Source of the DNA: Trebonia sp036501515
GTDB lineage: Bacteria; Actinomycetota; Actinomycetes; Streptosporangiales; Streptosporangiaceae
DNA length: 64,000 bases
Direction of reading: 5' to 3'
Assembly: GCA_036501515.1 (NCBI GenBank)
Contig: DASYAD010000472.1
Span: 50,668-114,667, forward strand
The position numbers were made by a program, and so were the translations under genes. The stretch's first letter is position 1, and the number at the start of each line of letters is the position of its first letter. The notes beneath the pieces are model-generated. The model made no database searches and was not told the origin of the DNA. It was given only the letters and a program-made list of their open reading frames with translations. Positions 31,092 through 40,536 of this stretch are shown here, in pieces.

Positions 31092-33422
31092 GTGGACACG
31101 ACCGAGATCGCAGCAGGCGCGCCGGCAGCCGACGCCATGACCGTCAGCGGGGGTGTCACGATCACCCGCACCGCCCGCGCGTTCGACGCGGCCGAGCTGA
31201 CCAGGATCGCCACGCTGGTCGAGCGCCGCCGCGGCGGCGTACTCAGCTCTGGCATGGAGTATCCCGGCCGGTACACCCGCTGGCACATGGCGTACGTGAA
31301 CCCGCCGGTGGAGATCACTTGCCGGGGCAGGCAGGTGACCGCGCGTGCGCTCAACGACCGCGGCCTGGTGCTGCTGCCTGCCATCCGCGAGGCGATGCTG
31401 CGGGTGGCCGTCGAGCAGCCCAGCCTCGCGGATAACAGCAACAAGCGCGAAGCGCCCGGGTCGGTGACCGTCTACGTTCCTGAGGGCGAAGGGACGTTCA
31501 CCGAGGAGGAGCGGTCCCGGCGGCCGACCGTGTTCAGCGTGCTGCGGGAGATCACCGCCGACTTCGGCTGCGCTGACCCGCACCTCGGGCTGTACGGCGC
31601 CTTCGGCTATGACCTGGCGTTCCAGTTCGAGCCGGTGCGCCAGGTCATCGACCGCTCCGACGGCCAGCGGGACCTGGTGCTGCACCTGCCGGATGAGATC
31701 TGGGTCGTGGACCTGCGCCGCGACGAGGCGGTCAGGTACTCCTACGAGTTCGCGGTGCCAGCGGTGCCAGGCGACAGGGCGGGCGCCGGCCCGGACGGCC
31801 CGGTCTCGACGGCCGGCCTGCCGAGGGAGACAGCGGCCACGCCGGAGCCGGCCCTCGCGGCCGGGCCGCTGCCGCCGCCGCCCGCCCCCGGCCGCTACGC
31901 GCAGGTGGTCGAGCAGGCCAAGGAGAAGTTCAAGCGCGGTGACCTGTTCGAGGTCGTTCCTGGCCACGTCTTCTACGAGCGGTGCGCGTCGCCGTCCCGG
32001 TTCTACGAGCGCCTGCGGGAGCGGAACCCGGCCCCGTTCGAGTTCCTGTTCAACCTGGGCGACGGCGAGTACCTGGTCGGGGCATCGCCGGAGATGTACG
32101 TGCGGGTCAACGGCGACCGGGTGGAGACCTGCCCGATCTCCGGCACGATCGCCCGCGGCGCCGACCCGCTCGAGGACGCCGCCAACATCGCCCGGCTGCT
32201 CGGCTCGGCCAAGGAGGAATCCGAGCTGACCATGTGCACGGACGTGGACCGCAACGACAAGTCGCGGGTCTGCGTTCCCGGCAGCGTGCAGGTGATCGGA
32301 CGGCGGCAGATCGAGATGTACAGCAGGCTGATCCACACCGTCGACCACATCGAGGGGCGCCTGCGGCCTGACCTGGACGCGCTCGACGCGTTCCTGACCC
32401 ACATGTGGGCGGTGACCGTGACCGGGGCGCCGAAGGCCTGGGCGATGCAGTTCATCGAGGACAACGAAGACGCGCGGCGGCGCTGGTACGGGGGCGCGGT
32501 CGGCAAGGTCGGCTTCGACGGCTCGATGAACACCGGCCTGACCCTGCGCACCGCGCGGATCAAGGACGGCGTCGCCGCCGTGCGGGTCGGCGCGACTCTG
32601 CTGTACGACTCCGATCCCGAGTCCGAGGAGCGGGAGACCCACATCAAGGCCAGGGCCCTGCTTGAGACGCTGCGTGAGGTCGAGGAGGCCAGGGTGGCGG
32701 CCGAACGGGCGCTGACCGGCCCCGGTGAAGACGAGATCGCCGCCGACGGCTCGGCCGACTATCCCGACCGCCCGCTGGCCGCCGGCCCGGGCGCGGCGGC
32801 CGTTCCGCGCCCGCTGCGCATCCTGCTCGTCGACCACCAGGACTCCTTCGTGCACACGCTGGCGGACTACTTCAGGCAGCACGACGCCGAGGTCGTCACA
32901 CTGCGGGCCGGCTTCCCGGCCGCCCTGCTCGACGAGATCGCCCCCCACCTGGTGGTGCTGTCGCCTGGTCCCGGGCGGCCCGCAGACTTCCGGTGCGGCG
33001 AACTGCTGGCAGAACTCGACGCGCGCGGGCTGCCGGCGTTCGGTGTCTGCCTGGGCCTGCAGGCGATGGTCGAGCACGCCGGCGGCGAACTGTCGCTGCT
33101 GCCCGAGCCGCAGCACGGCAAGCCGGGCCGGATCCAGGTGCGCGGTGAGTACCAGAGCGCCCTGTTCGGCGGCCTGCCCGCGGAGTTCACGGCGGCCCGT
33201 TACCATTCCCTGTACGCCACCGAGGCGGACGTCAAGGGCGGCTTCACGGTCACCGCCACCACCCCCGACGGCGTGGTGATGGCCATCGAGGACGACGCGG
33301 CGGGCCGCTGGGCGGTCCAGTTCCATCCCGAGTCGATCCTGACCGCGGGCGGCCGCTCCGGTCACCGGATCATCGCCAACGTGCTGACCAGGTGCCGGGC
33401 CAGGGCCGGGGTCACCGCGTAA
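31092..33422 (+). CDS. trpE: fused anthranilate synthase, TrpE and TrpG in one chain
   Basis: A 776-residue enzyme converting chorismate and glutamine to anthranilate, the first step of tryptophan synthesis. Residues about 1-525 are the chorismate-binding component (DRSDGQRDLVLHLPDE, GASPEMYVRVNGDRVETCPISGT over 340-365, and TMCTDVDRNDKSRV). After a linker, residues 577-776 are the glutamine amidotransferase component: ILLVDHQDSF, SPGPGRP, catalytic Cys653 in GVCLGLQ and His745/Glu747 in FHPES. GTG 31092 has AGAGG 8 nt upstream. The gene is not followed by other trp genes. A copy of the dispersed repeat lies in frame within it (residues about 114-121). Confidence 0.95.
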   Translation: MDTTEIAAGAPAADAMTVSGGVTITRTARAFDAAELTRIATLVERRRGGVLSSGMEYPGRYTRWHMAYVNPPVEITCRGRQVTARALNDRGLVLLPAIREAMLRVAVEQPSLADNSNKREAPGSVTVYVPEGEGTFTEEERSRRPTVFSVLREITADFGCADPHLGLYGAFGYDLAFQFEPVRQVIDRSDGQRDLVLHLPDEIWVVDLRRDEAVRYSYEFAVPAVPGDRAGAGPDGPVSTAGLPRETAATPEPALAAGPLPPPPAPGRYAQVVEQAKEKFKRGDLFEVVPGHVFYERCASPSRFYERLRERNPAPFEFLFNLGDGEYLVGASPEMYVRVNGDRVETCPISGTIARGADPLEDAANIARLLGSAKEESELTMCTDVDRNDKSRVCVPGSVQVIGRRQIEMYSRLIHTVDHIEGRLRPDLDALDAFLTHMWAVTVTGAPKAWAMQFIEDNEDARRRWYGGAVGKVGFDGSMNTGLTLRTARIKDGVAAVRVGATLLYDSDPESEERETHIKARALLETLREVEEARVAAERALTGPGEDEIAADGSADYPDRPLAAGPGAAAVPRPLRILLVDHQDSFVHTLADYFRQHDAEVVTLRAGFPAALLDEIAPHLVVLSPGPGRPADFRCGELLAELDARGLPAFGVCLGLQAMVEHAGGELSLLPEPQHGKPGRIQVRGEYQSALFGGLPAEFTAARYHSLYATEADVKGGFTVTATTPDGVVMAIEDDAAGRWAVQFHPESILTAGGRSGHRIIANVLTRCRARAGVTA
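31431..31455 (+). repeat. dispersed repeat copy R2, inside trpEG
   Basis: GATAACAGCAACAAGC followed by GCGAAGCGC. It shares 24 of 25 positions with copy R5. It is read as D-N-S-N-K-R-E-A in a weakly conserved stretch of TrpE. Confidence 0.7.
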
Positions 33423-33518
33423 CCAAACGGCCGGCCGCCGCTGGCAGAATCGATACCGGGTCAACGGCGGGTGCCGGTACGGGGTCAACGACGGGTGCTG
33501 CCGGAAGGGACGCTTGAC

Positions 33519-34979
33519 ATGGGCAACGCCAGCCGGCAGCGACGGCTGAAGAAAGAGCGGGAACGCCAGCGGCAGCGCGCACCGAAGACCGCGGAATCCT
33601 CGCGGACTGAGCCCGGGTCACAGCAGGGACAGGCCCGCGTTCCGTCGGAGGACGAGCTGGTGTCCTCCGCGATCGTGCAGGCGATGGACGCGGTCTCCCG
33701 CGGCATACAGGACGCCTACGGCGAGCACCTGGACGAGCTCGCGATCGAACGGAGGCCGGGCTGGACCAAGGCGGTCAGCCTGGGCCTGGCCGGGTACCTG
33801 CGGACATCGGTGACGAGTGCCTGGCAGCGCGGCTGGCAGCCGGCCGAGCTGGTCAGGCAGCTAGGCCGTGAGCTGTCACCGGCGCATGCGACGCTGGTGG
33901 GCGACATGATCGCCGCCGAGATGAGCGGCTACCCGGCCGCCGCCGTGGACCCGCGCTGGGCCGCCCAGGTGGCCGCCATCGAAGCGGATGCGCCGGGAAA
34001 GGGCGCCTGGTGGGGGCGCGACGCGGAGTACCTCGGCGCCCGCTACGCGCTCGGCCTCGCCGCCGAGTTCATCGCCGTGGTGGCCGTCGCGGTCGAGACG
34101 CTGCACGCGTTCCAGCACCTGCCCGGCCTCGAGCAGCTGCTGCCGCTGCCTGGCACGGCCCGGGCCGCCCGGCCGCGGAACGGGCCGCCCGGCCAGGGGC
34201 AGGCCGGCCAGGGCTCGGCTGGCGAGACGCCCGCCGACGAGCGGATGCTCGGGCGGATCCGCGCGCTGCTGGCCAAGGCGGAGGCGACGGAGTTCGCCGA
34301 GGAAGCCGAAGCGCTGTCGGCCCGCGCGCAGCAGCTGATGGCCAAGTACAGCATCGATCACGCGCTGCTGGCGGCCGAGTCGGGGCGCGAGGAGGCGGCG
34401 GGCGGCCGGCGGATCGCGGTCGACAACCCGTACGAGGGGCCGAAGACGACGCTCCTGCAGACGGTGGCCGCCGCCAACCGCTGCCGCGTCGTCTGGACCA
34501 GGGAGCTCGGCCTCGTCACGGTCGTCGGCTTTCCGGCCGACCTGGACGCGGTCGAGCTGCTGTTCACCTCGCTGCTCGTCCAGGCCAACACCGCCATGCT
34601 GCGCACCGGCGGAAAGCGCGACTCCTACGGCCGCTCGCGGACCCGGGCGTTCCGCCAGTCCTTCCTGGTTTCCTACGCGATCAGGATCGGTGAGCGGCTG
34701 GCGGAGGCGGCCAGCCAGGCGGAGGACGAAGCGGTGGCCGAACAGCGGGCCGACAGCGGCGCCCGCCCCGCCGCCCAGGGCAAGGGAACGGACCTGGTGC
34801 CGTTCCTCGCGGCCCGTGAGCGGGCGGTCGACGACGCGGTTGACACGATGTTCGGCCCGCTCACCAGGAGCCGCGGCGTCCGGGTCAGCGACGAAGAGGG
34901 CTGGGCGTCAGGCCGGGCCGCCGCCGACCTGGCCACGCTGCAGGGCCGCACGGCGGTCCGCCCCGCCAGCGGGCGCTAG
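33519..34979 (+). CDS. DUF2786 domain protein
   Basis: A 486-residue cytoplasmic protein. The N-terminus is Arg/Lys/Gln-rich (RQRRLKKERERQRQR), perhaps nucleic-acid-binding. Residues about 235-275 are the DUF2786 block (MLGRIRALLAKAEATEFAEEAEALSARAQQLMAKYSID, split across these positions), followed by a second conserved region (TTLLQTVAAANRCRVVWTRE ... VELLFTSLLVQANTAML). Function of the family is not known. ATG 33519 has GGAAGGGA upstream. Not obviously linked to trpEG, which ends 97 nt upstream. Confidence 0.8.
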   Translation: MGNASRQRRLKKERERQRQRAPKTAESSRTEPGSQQGQARVPSEDELVSSAIVQAMDAVSRGIQDAYGEHLDELAIERRPGWTKAVSLGLAGYLRTSVTSAWQRGWQPAELVRQLGRELSPAHATLVGDMIAAEMSGYPAAAVDPRWAAQVAAIEADAPGKGAWWGRDAEYLGARYALGLAAEFIAVVAVAVETLHAFQHLPGLEQLLPLPGTARAARPRNGPPGQGQAGQGSAGETPADERMLGRIRALLAKAEATEFAEEAEALSARAQQLMAKYSIDHALLAAESGREEAAGGRRIAVDNPYEGPKTTLLQTVAAANRCRVVWTRELGLVTVVGFPADLDAVELLFTSLLVQANTAMLRTGGKRDSYGRSRTRAFRQSFLVSYAIRIGERLAEAASQAEDEAVAEQRADSGARPAAQGKGTDLVPFLAARERAVDDAVDTMFGPLTRSRGVRVSDEEGWASGRAAADLATLQGRTAVRPASGR

Positions 34980-35070
34980 CGAACGGCCGGGCGGTACCGG
35001 GAGTCAAGCACGCCCGCTCGCACCGTCCCCCGGGCCTTGTCGCGGACATCGAACGGGGCCGCCCGGCCGT

Positions 35071-35961
35071 CTAATCCCAGGCGATCCCCGCGTCGGGCGC
35101 GTCGTCGGCCAGGACGGCGCCCTCGATGAGCCCGTAGGGCCGGTCGCCCGCGAGGTAGACCTCGCGCTCGTTCTCCAGGCCGAACGTGCTCAGGTCGACG
35201 ATGTAGTGGTGCTTGTTCGGCAGCGCGAGCCGCACCTCGCAGACCGACGGAAGCTCCTCGAGCAGCGCGCTGCCGATCGTGTAGAGCATCTGCTGCAGCG
35301 AGTACGAGTAGGTGGCGGCGAACGTCGACAGGATCACTCCCTGCGCCGTCTCGAAGGCCTCGTCCCAGTCCGTCGCGGCACCGGCGGCCGCCTCAGGCCG
35401 GAACCGCCAGGACGCGTTGACCGAGGTCGCCAGGATGCGGTCCTTGGTCTCCGGCAGCGTGGTGTACTCGTCCTTCGGGTAGCCCCAGAACTCCGACGCG
35501 GTCGTGTTCATCAGCGTCAGGTCCTTCAGTCCCGCCACGACCGACACCCCGGCCGCGGCGTCGACGTGCGCCACCGCGGTCCGCACCAGGTCGCCGGAGC
35601 GCGCGAACGAGAACCCGCTGGCGCCGATCGCGTTCCAGCCGTACTCATCGATCGCGATGCGCGCACGGGTGATCGGTTCCTGTGAGGACACGAAGAACGA
35701 GCCGAGCTCGATCGCGAACCGCTCAGGTGGCACGTCGCCGCCGAGTTCCTTGGCCAGCGCGTACGCCTTGTTCTTTTGCGAGTCGGTCGGCAGCACCTTC
35801 GCGTTGGACCCGGTCAGGTGCGAGTCCGCCAGGTCGCCGCACAGCGACGTGGCGATGCTCCAGTCCCTGAGCAGGTCCTCTCCGGCCGGCCCGGCCCCCC
35901 GGGCGACGTGCACGAGCCGGACCTCCGCCTTGCCGTACCGGTTAGCGCCAAGCTGGACCAC
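35071..35961 (-). CDS. urate oxidase (uricase)
   Basis: A 296-residue cofactor-free oxidase converting urate to 5-hydroxyisourate. Seen: VQLGANRYGKAEVRLVHVAR with the catalytic lysine region, LPTDSQKNKAYALAKE with the catalytic threonine, ASGFSFARSG, TTASEFWGYPKDEYTTL and LPNKHHYIVDLS near the C-terminus. GTG 35961 is chosen because AGGAGGG lies 6 nt upstream and it matches the family length; it overlaps the end of the xanthine dehydrogenase gene by 20 nt. Third gene of a purine-degradation operon, so the urate made by the upstream enzyme is its substrate. Confidence 0.93.
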   Translation of the reverse strand: MVQLGANRYGKAEVRLVHVARGAGPAGEDLLRDWSIATSLCGDLADSHLTGSNAKVLPTDSQKNKAYALAKELGGDVPPERFAIELGSFFVSSQEPITRARIAIDEYGWNAIGASGFSFARSGDLVRTAVAHVDAAAGVSVVAGLKDLTLMNTTASEFWGYPKDEYTTLPETKDRILATSVNASWRFRPEAAAGAATDWDEAFETAQGVILSTFAATYSYSLQQMLYTIGSALLEELPSVCEVRLALPNKHHYIVDLSTFGLENEREVYLAGDRPYGLIEGAVLADDAPDAGIAWD

Positions 35962-38737
35962 GGCGGCCCTCCTGTGTCTGCGAGTTCTCTGGCTGACTTG
36001 TTGTTTCGCGGCTGATGAGGGCGGCATAGACGACGTCCTTGCGCAGCGGCAGCGTCGCCAGCCTTATCCCGGTCGCGTCCCGCACCGCGTTGGCGAGGGC
36101 GGGTGCCACCGGGTTGAACGGCGCCTCGCTCATCGGCTTGGCTCCGTGCGGGCCGAACGGGTCATAGGTGGACGACGTGAACAGCGCCTCGGTGCGCGGC
36201 ACGTCGGCCAGCACGGGGACGTGGTACTCGCGCAGCGCCCTGGTGGTCACCGCCCCGTCGCCGGAGATCCTGACCTCCTCGAACAGCGCGGCGCCGAGCG
36301 CCTGCGCGACGCCGCCCTCGACCTGGCCGCGCAGCTGCACGGGGTTCAGCACCGTGCCGGCGTCCACCGCCTGTACCGACTGCAGTACCGCGATCTCCCC
36401 GGTCGCCGGGTCGACGGCCACCCGGAACCCCTGCACCGCGGCGGTCACCGAATGGGACTGCCCGTCGCAGTAGCCTTCCGCCTCGAGCAGCTTTCCGTCG
36501 GGCTCGCCGTCCCCCGGCTGAGAACTGGCCGCCCGTTCCGCGATCGCCTCCGCCAGTGCCCGCGCCGCCCGCATGGTCGCGGTGCCCGCGACGACGATTC
36601 CGGTCGACCCGTAGGCGCCCGCGTCGTGCCCGCTGCGGTCGGTGTCGGAGGAGAAGACGTGGACGTCGCCGGGTTCGCAGCCGAGCACGTCCGCGGCCAG
36701 CTGCTGGTGGACGGTGGTGGTCCCGTTGCCGAATTCAGCCGTCCCGACGAAGGCGGCGTACCCGCCGCCCGCTCGCTCCGCGACGATGGAACGTCCCGGG
36801 TGGCCGCCTGGCGGGACGGCGTCGAGCAGCGTCACCGCGATTCCCGTCCCGGTCAGCCAGCCGTGCGGCGCGACCCGGCCGCGCCCGCTGGTGAGGGCCT
36901 TCTCCACCAGGTCAAGGCACTCGCCGGTCCCCAGACCGGTGGTGACCGCCTCCGGGGTCTCGCCGCTCGCGTTGTCGGGCGTGTCACCCTCGCTGAGCAG
37001 GTTGCGGCGGCGGAACTCCACCGGGTCAAGGCGGCAGCGCCTGGCGAGCTCGTCGATCGCGGACTCGACCGCGAACACGGTCTGCGACAGGCCGTAGCCG
37101 CGGAACGCGCCCGCCGGGACGGTGTTCGTGTAGACCACGCGGGCGTCGACCCGCTTGCTCGGGCAGCGGTAGGCGGTCACCGACTCCTCGATCGCGTGCA
37201 ACATGACCCCGGGCCCGTGGTTGCCGTAGCCGCCGGTGTCCGCGGTGAGGTCGAGGGCGAACCCGGCCAGGACGCCGTCGGCGGTGGCGCCGACCTTGAC
37301 GGTCACCGACATCGGGTGCCTGGTGCTGGTCGCCGTGAACACCTCCTCGCGGGTCAGCTCGAGCTGCACCGGGCGCCCGGTCCGCAGTACGGCGAGTGCC
37401 ACCACGTCCTCGGTGAACATCTCCTGCTTGCCGCCGAACCCGCCGCCGACCCGCTTGGCGACGACCCGCACCTGGTCCTTCTCCAGGCCGAAGATCCGGC
37501 CGACGGCGTCCCTGGTGAGGAACGGCACCTGGGTCGAGGTACGCAGCACGAGGCGTCCGCCGGGCTCCAGCCAGCCGACGGTGGCGTGGGTTTCCAGCGC
37601 GACGTGCTGCACCCGGTGTGTGCGGAAGGTCTCCTCGTACACCACCGCGGCGGCGGCGAACGCGGCGTCGGGGTCGCCGGTCTGACGGTGCGCTTCCGCG
37701 CAGACATTGCGCGGCGCGAGATCCGGGTGGACCAGCGGCGCGCCAGGCGCCAGCGCGTCGGCCGGGTTCGTCACCGCCGGGAGAACCTCGTAGTCGACCG
37801 TCACGGCCGCGCAGCCGGCTTCGGCGGCCGCCACGTCCCGCGCGACGACGGCGGCCACCCGCTGCCCGTGGAAGCGCACCGTCTGGTCGAAGACCAGCGT
37901 GTCGTACGGGTCGTCGTCCGGGTTGTGGTGCCGCGCGGTGGAGTACCGCGTCGCGGGGGAGTCCAGGTAGCTGAGCACCGCCACCACCCCGGGTATGCGC
38001 AGGGCCGCGGCGAAGTCGACGGACCTGATGCTGGCGTGCGCGTGCGGCGCGCGGACCAGCTTCAGGTGCAGGGGCGGCTCCGGCGGCAGGTGCCCGCCGC
38101 TGTCGTCAGGGTCCGGGGCGAGGTCGAGGGTGTACCTGGCGCTTCCGGTGACGACGGCCTGGCTGGCCGGGGCGGGCAGGCCGCGGCCGAGCGGCGACCG
38201 CCGGCCCGCAGGCTGGTCCCCGCGAGGCTGGTCGCCCGTCGGCTTGTCCCCGCGAGGCTGGTCCCCGCGAGGCTGGCCGCCCGTCGGCTGGTCTCCCGAT
38301 GGAGCGGCGCCGCTGTCCGCGGTAATCCTGGCGGTGCCGCCGATCGCGTCCTCGATCGCGTTGTAGCCGGTGCACCGGCAGATACTGCCCTTCATCGCCC
38401 GCGGCAGGTCCGCCTGCTGGTCCGGCGACAGCGCGGCCGCGGTCATGATCATGCCCGGGGTGCAGAAGCCGCACTGGAACCCCTGGGCGGACAGGAACGC
38501 GGCCTGGACCGGATGCGGTGCCAGGCCCTCGATCGTGGTGATCTCCCGGCCGCGGGCCCGGACGGCGGGGAAGACGCAGCTGTGCACGGGGACGCCGTCG
38601 ACGTGCACCGTGCACGCGCCGCAGTCGCCTGCGTCGCAGCCCTTCTTGACGCCGTACCAGCCCTGCTCGCGCAGGAAGGTCCGCAGGCACTGGCCAGGCC
38701 GGGGCGCGCCAGGCACGTCGGTGCCGTTGACCCTCAT
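35942..38737 (-). CDS. xanthine dehydrogenase-type fusion: 2Fe-2S domain plus molybdopterin subunit
   Basis: A 931-residue protein. Residues 1-140 are the iron-sulfur subunit: plant-type cluster cysteines C34, C39, C42, C54 and second-cluster cysteines C89, C92, C120, C122. Residues about 147-178 are a Gly/Asp/Gln/Pro repeat linker (GDQPTG, GDQPRG, GDKPTG). Residues about 195-920 are the molybdopterin-binding subunit (VVTGSARYTLDLA, KRVGGGFGGKQEMFTE, PAGAFRGYGLSQTVFAVES and GTAEFGNGTTTVHQQLAAD). The separate FAD subunit is encoded just upstream with an ATGA overlap. Likely oxidises hypoxanthine or xanthine to urate, given the following uricase. The Fe-S/Mo fusion without FAD in the chain is unusual. 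Confidence 0.9.
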   Translation of the reverse strand: MRVNGTDVPGAPRPGQCLRTFLREQGWYGVKKGCDAGDCGACTVHVDGVPVHSCVFPAVRARGREITTIEGLAPHPVQAAFLSAQGFQCGFCTPGMIMTAAALSPDQQADLPRAMKGSICRCTGYNAIEDAIGGTARITADSGAAPSGDQPTGGQPRGDQPRGDKPTGDQPRGDQPAGRRSPLGRGLPAPASQAVVTGSARYTLDLAPDPDDSGGHLPPEPPLHLKLVRAPHAHASIRSVDFAAALRIPGVVAVLSYLDSPATRYSTARHHNPDDDPYDTLVFDQTVRFHGQRVAAVVARDVAAAEAGCAAVTVDYEVLPAVTNPADALAPGAPLVHPDLAPRNVCAEAHRQTGDPDAAFAAAAVVYEETFRTHRVQHVALETHATVGWLEPGGRLVLRTSTQVPFLTRDAVGRIFGLEKDQVRVVAKRVGGGFGGKQEMFTEDVVALAVLRTGRPVQLELTREEVFTATSTRHPMSVTVKVGATADGVLAGFALDLTADTGGYGNHGPGVMLHAIEESVTAYRCPSKRVDARVVYTNTVPAGAFRGYGLSQTVFAVESAIDELARRCRLDPVEFRRRNLLSEGDTPDNASGETPEAVTTGLGTGECLDLVEKALTSGRGRVAPHGWLTGTGIAVTLLDAVPPGGHPGRSIVAERAGGGYAAFVGTAEFGNGTTTVHQQLAADVLGCEPGDVHVFSSDTDRSGHDAGAYGSTGIVVAGTATMRAARALAEAIAERAASSQPGDGEPDGKLLEAEGYCDGQSHSVTAAVQGFRVAVDPATGEIAVLQSVQAVDAGTVLNPVQLRGQVEGGVAQALGAALFEEVRISGDGAVTTRALREYHVPVLADVPRTEALFTSSTYDPFGPHGAKPMSEAPFNPVAPALANAVRDATGIRLATLPLRKDVVYAALISRETTSQPENSQTQEGRRGPAWR
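38204..38299 (-). repeat. in-frame linker repeats within the xanthine dehydrogenase fusion
   Basis: About five 12-18-nt units encoding GDQPRG-type repeats join the 2Fe-2S and molybdopterin domains. On the plus strand GGCTGGTCCCCGCGA recurs. Copy number could vary by slippage. Confidence 0.75.
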
Positions 38738-39537
38738 CCGCTTAGTTCCCGCAGCGTCTCGGCCACTAGCCGGCGCGTCATCGCCTTCCGCCACAGGGCG
38801 CTGCCGTGCACGTCGTCGAGGTACCCCGGTGCGGCCTGGTCAAGCGCGGCCAGCGCCTCGCCCGGGGCCGGCGGCTCAGGGAAGCGCAGCTGGACCGGGC
38901 GCGGTACCGCCGCGGTGACGGTGACCACCGTCGCGCCGTCCGGCTGCCTGCGGCTGATGACAAGGACCGCCGACCGGCCGACGGGCGACAGCGACAGCTG
39001 CCGGAACGCGGTCCGCGCGCCCAGCGTCCGCGCGGGAAGCCAGACGTGGGTCAGCAGCTCCCCGGGGTCCAGCGCGTTGCGGCCGTCGCCGGTGACCAAG
39101 TCGGCGACCGGGATGCCGCGCCGTCGCATCCCGGGACCGCGCAGCAGCGCCACCCCGTCGAGCGCACTGGCGAGCGAGGTCATCGGCCCGGCGGGCAGCG
39201 ACAGGCAGATGTTGCCGCCGACGGTGGCGACGTTGTGCACCTTGAACGACCCGAGCAGTGCGTGGCAGCACTGCCAGGCCAGCGCCGCCGCCCCCGCGTA
39301 GCCCCGGCGGCCGGGCTGCCAGCGCGCGAGCTGGGCGAGCGTGCAGGTCGCGGCGATCAGGACGCCGTCGCCGTTCTCCTCCACCGGGGACCAGCGGAAC
39401 GCCTCCAGGTCGAGCAGCCGGGTGACCTTCGGCTGGGGCACGGAGAACAGCCAGGTCCCTCCGCCGAGCCACGCGTCACCGTCCCGCCAGTCGGCGTCCG
39501 TGGCGGGCGCGAGCTCGGTGACGGTGCTCAGATCCAC
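38734..39537 (-). CDS. xanthine dehydrogenase FAD-binding subunit
   Basis: A 267-residue FAD domain of the molybdo-flavoenzyme family. Seen: GDAWLGGGTWLFSVPQP, then SFKVHNVATVGGNICLSLPAGPM (residues about 95-118), the family's FAD-pyrophosphate motif, and SPVGRSAVLVISRR. It hands electrons from the iron-sulfur clusters to NAD+ or another acceptor. GTG 39537 has AGGAG about 10 nt upstream. Its TGA overlaps the ATG of the fused Fe-S/Mo gene, so it is the first gene of the operon. Confidence 0.9.
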   Translation of the reverse strand: MDLSTVTELAPATDADWRDGDAWLGGGTWLFSVPQPKVTRLLDLEAFRWSPVEENGDGVLIAATCTLAQLARWQPGRRGYAGAAALAWQCCHALLGSFKVHNVATVGGNICLSLPAGPMTSLASALDGVALLRGPGMRRRGIPVADLVTGDGRNALDPGELLTHVWLPARTLGARTAFRQLSLSPVGRSAVLVISRRQPDGATVVTVTAAVPRPVQLRFPEPPAPGEALAALDQAAPGYLDDVHGSALWRKAMTRRLVAETLRELSG

Positions 39538-39697
39538 CCGTCAGCGACTCCTACCGTGCGGGCCAGCGCGCTCGTGGTCATCTCCCTATGCTGCCGCAAC
39601 GATGTTACGCGCATGTCTCTAGGCCGGTGCCGCAGGTCAGCGCGGGCCAGGCCGCGCCGCCGGCCCGGGTGACCGGGCACCGGTTACACTGACGGGC

Positions 39698-40525
39698 ATG
39701 CACCGGCATTTCCGGCAGGTTGACGTATTCACAGAAGAACCCTTCCTCGGCAACCCGGTGGCGGTCGTGCACGGCGCCGACGACCTCACCGACCAGGACA
39801 TGCAGCGGTTCGCCCGGTGGACGAACCTGTCGGAGACGACGTTCCTGCTCGCCCCGGCGGCGGAGCGGGCCGACTACCGGCTCCGGATCTTCACTCCGGA
39901 ACGAGAGCTGCCCTTCGCCGGCCACCCCACGCTCGGCTCGGCGCATGCCTGGCTCGAGGAGGGCGGCCCGCCGACCCGCCAGGACGTGGTCATCCAGGAG
40001 TGCGGCGTCGGCCTGGTGCCGATCCGCCGGTCGCCCCACGGTCACCTCGCCTTCAAGGCGCCGCCGCTGATCCGCTCCGGCCCGGTCGAGGAGACGCTCC
40101 TTGAGGAGATCGCCGGTTTCCTCGGCGTCAGCCGCGCCAGCATCCTCGACGCCCAGTGGGCCGACAACGGGCCGGGCTGGGTCGCGGTCGAACTGGCCAG
40201 CGCCGAGGCGGTGCTCGCGCTCAAGCCGGGTGTGACCTCGTACGACATCGGGGTCTTCGGCCGCTACCCGGCGGGCTCGCCAGAAGCCTTCGAGGTGCGC
40301 GCCTTCACCCCGCTCATCGGCGGGGAGGACCCGGTGACCGGATCGCTGAATGCCTCGCTGGCCGTGTGGCTGCTCGGGGCAGGCAAGGTGACCGCGCCGT
40401 ACACCGCCAGCCAGGGCACCGCGCTCGGCCGCCGGGGGCGCGTGCACGTCACCGCGGACCCGGACGGTTCGGTCTGGATCGGCGGGGGCACCCACACGCT
40501 CATCTCCGGGAGCGTCCACCTCTAG
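39698..40525 (+). CDS. PhzF-family isomerase
   Basis: A 275-residue protein of the PhzF/diaminopimelate-epimerase fold. Seen: FRQVDVFTEEPFLGNPVAVV, WTNLSETTFLLAP with the general-base glutamate, LRIFTPERELPFAGHPTLGSA and GGEDPVTGSLNASLAVWL. Family members isomerise small acids, as in phenazine synthesis, but no other phenazine genes are near, so a phenazine role is not supported. TACACT lies 7 nt before ATG 39698 (leaderless-like). Confidence 0.9.
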   Translation: MHRHFRQVDVFTEEPFLGNPVAVVHGADDLTDQDMQRFARWTNLSETTFLLAPAAERADYRLRIFTPERELPFAGHPTLGSAHAWLEEGGPPTRQDVVIQECGVGLVPIRRSPHGHLAFKAPPLIRSGPVEETLLEEIAGFLGVSRASILDAQWADNGPGWVAVELASAEAVLALKPGVTSYDIGVFGRYPAGSPEAFEVRAFTPLIGGEDPVTGSLNASLAVWLLGAGKVTAPYTASQGTALGRRGRVHVTADPDGSVWIGGGTHTLISGSVHL

Positions 40526-40536
40526 CGCTCCGGCCG

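Noticed and set aside
35504..39301. Very long open frame antisense to the xanthine dehydrogenase operon (and similar ones opposite trpEG, the GMC fusion and the membrane hydrolase at 61956)
   Set aside because: High GC removes stop codons from antisense frames; none has domains, ribosome-binding sites or codon bias, while the opposite strand encodes clear enzymes.
3840..40525. A secondary-metabolite gene cluster, suggested by P450, PhzF, GMC oxidoreductase, luciferase-like oxidoreductase and glycosyltransferases
   Set aside because: No polyketide, peptide, terpene or phenazine core enzyme is present and the genes are scattered among housekeeping functions.
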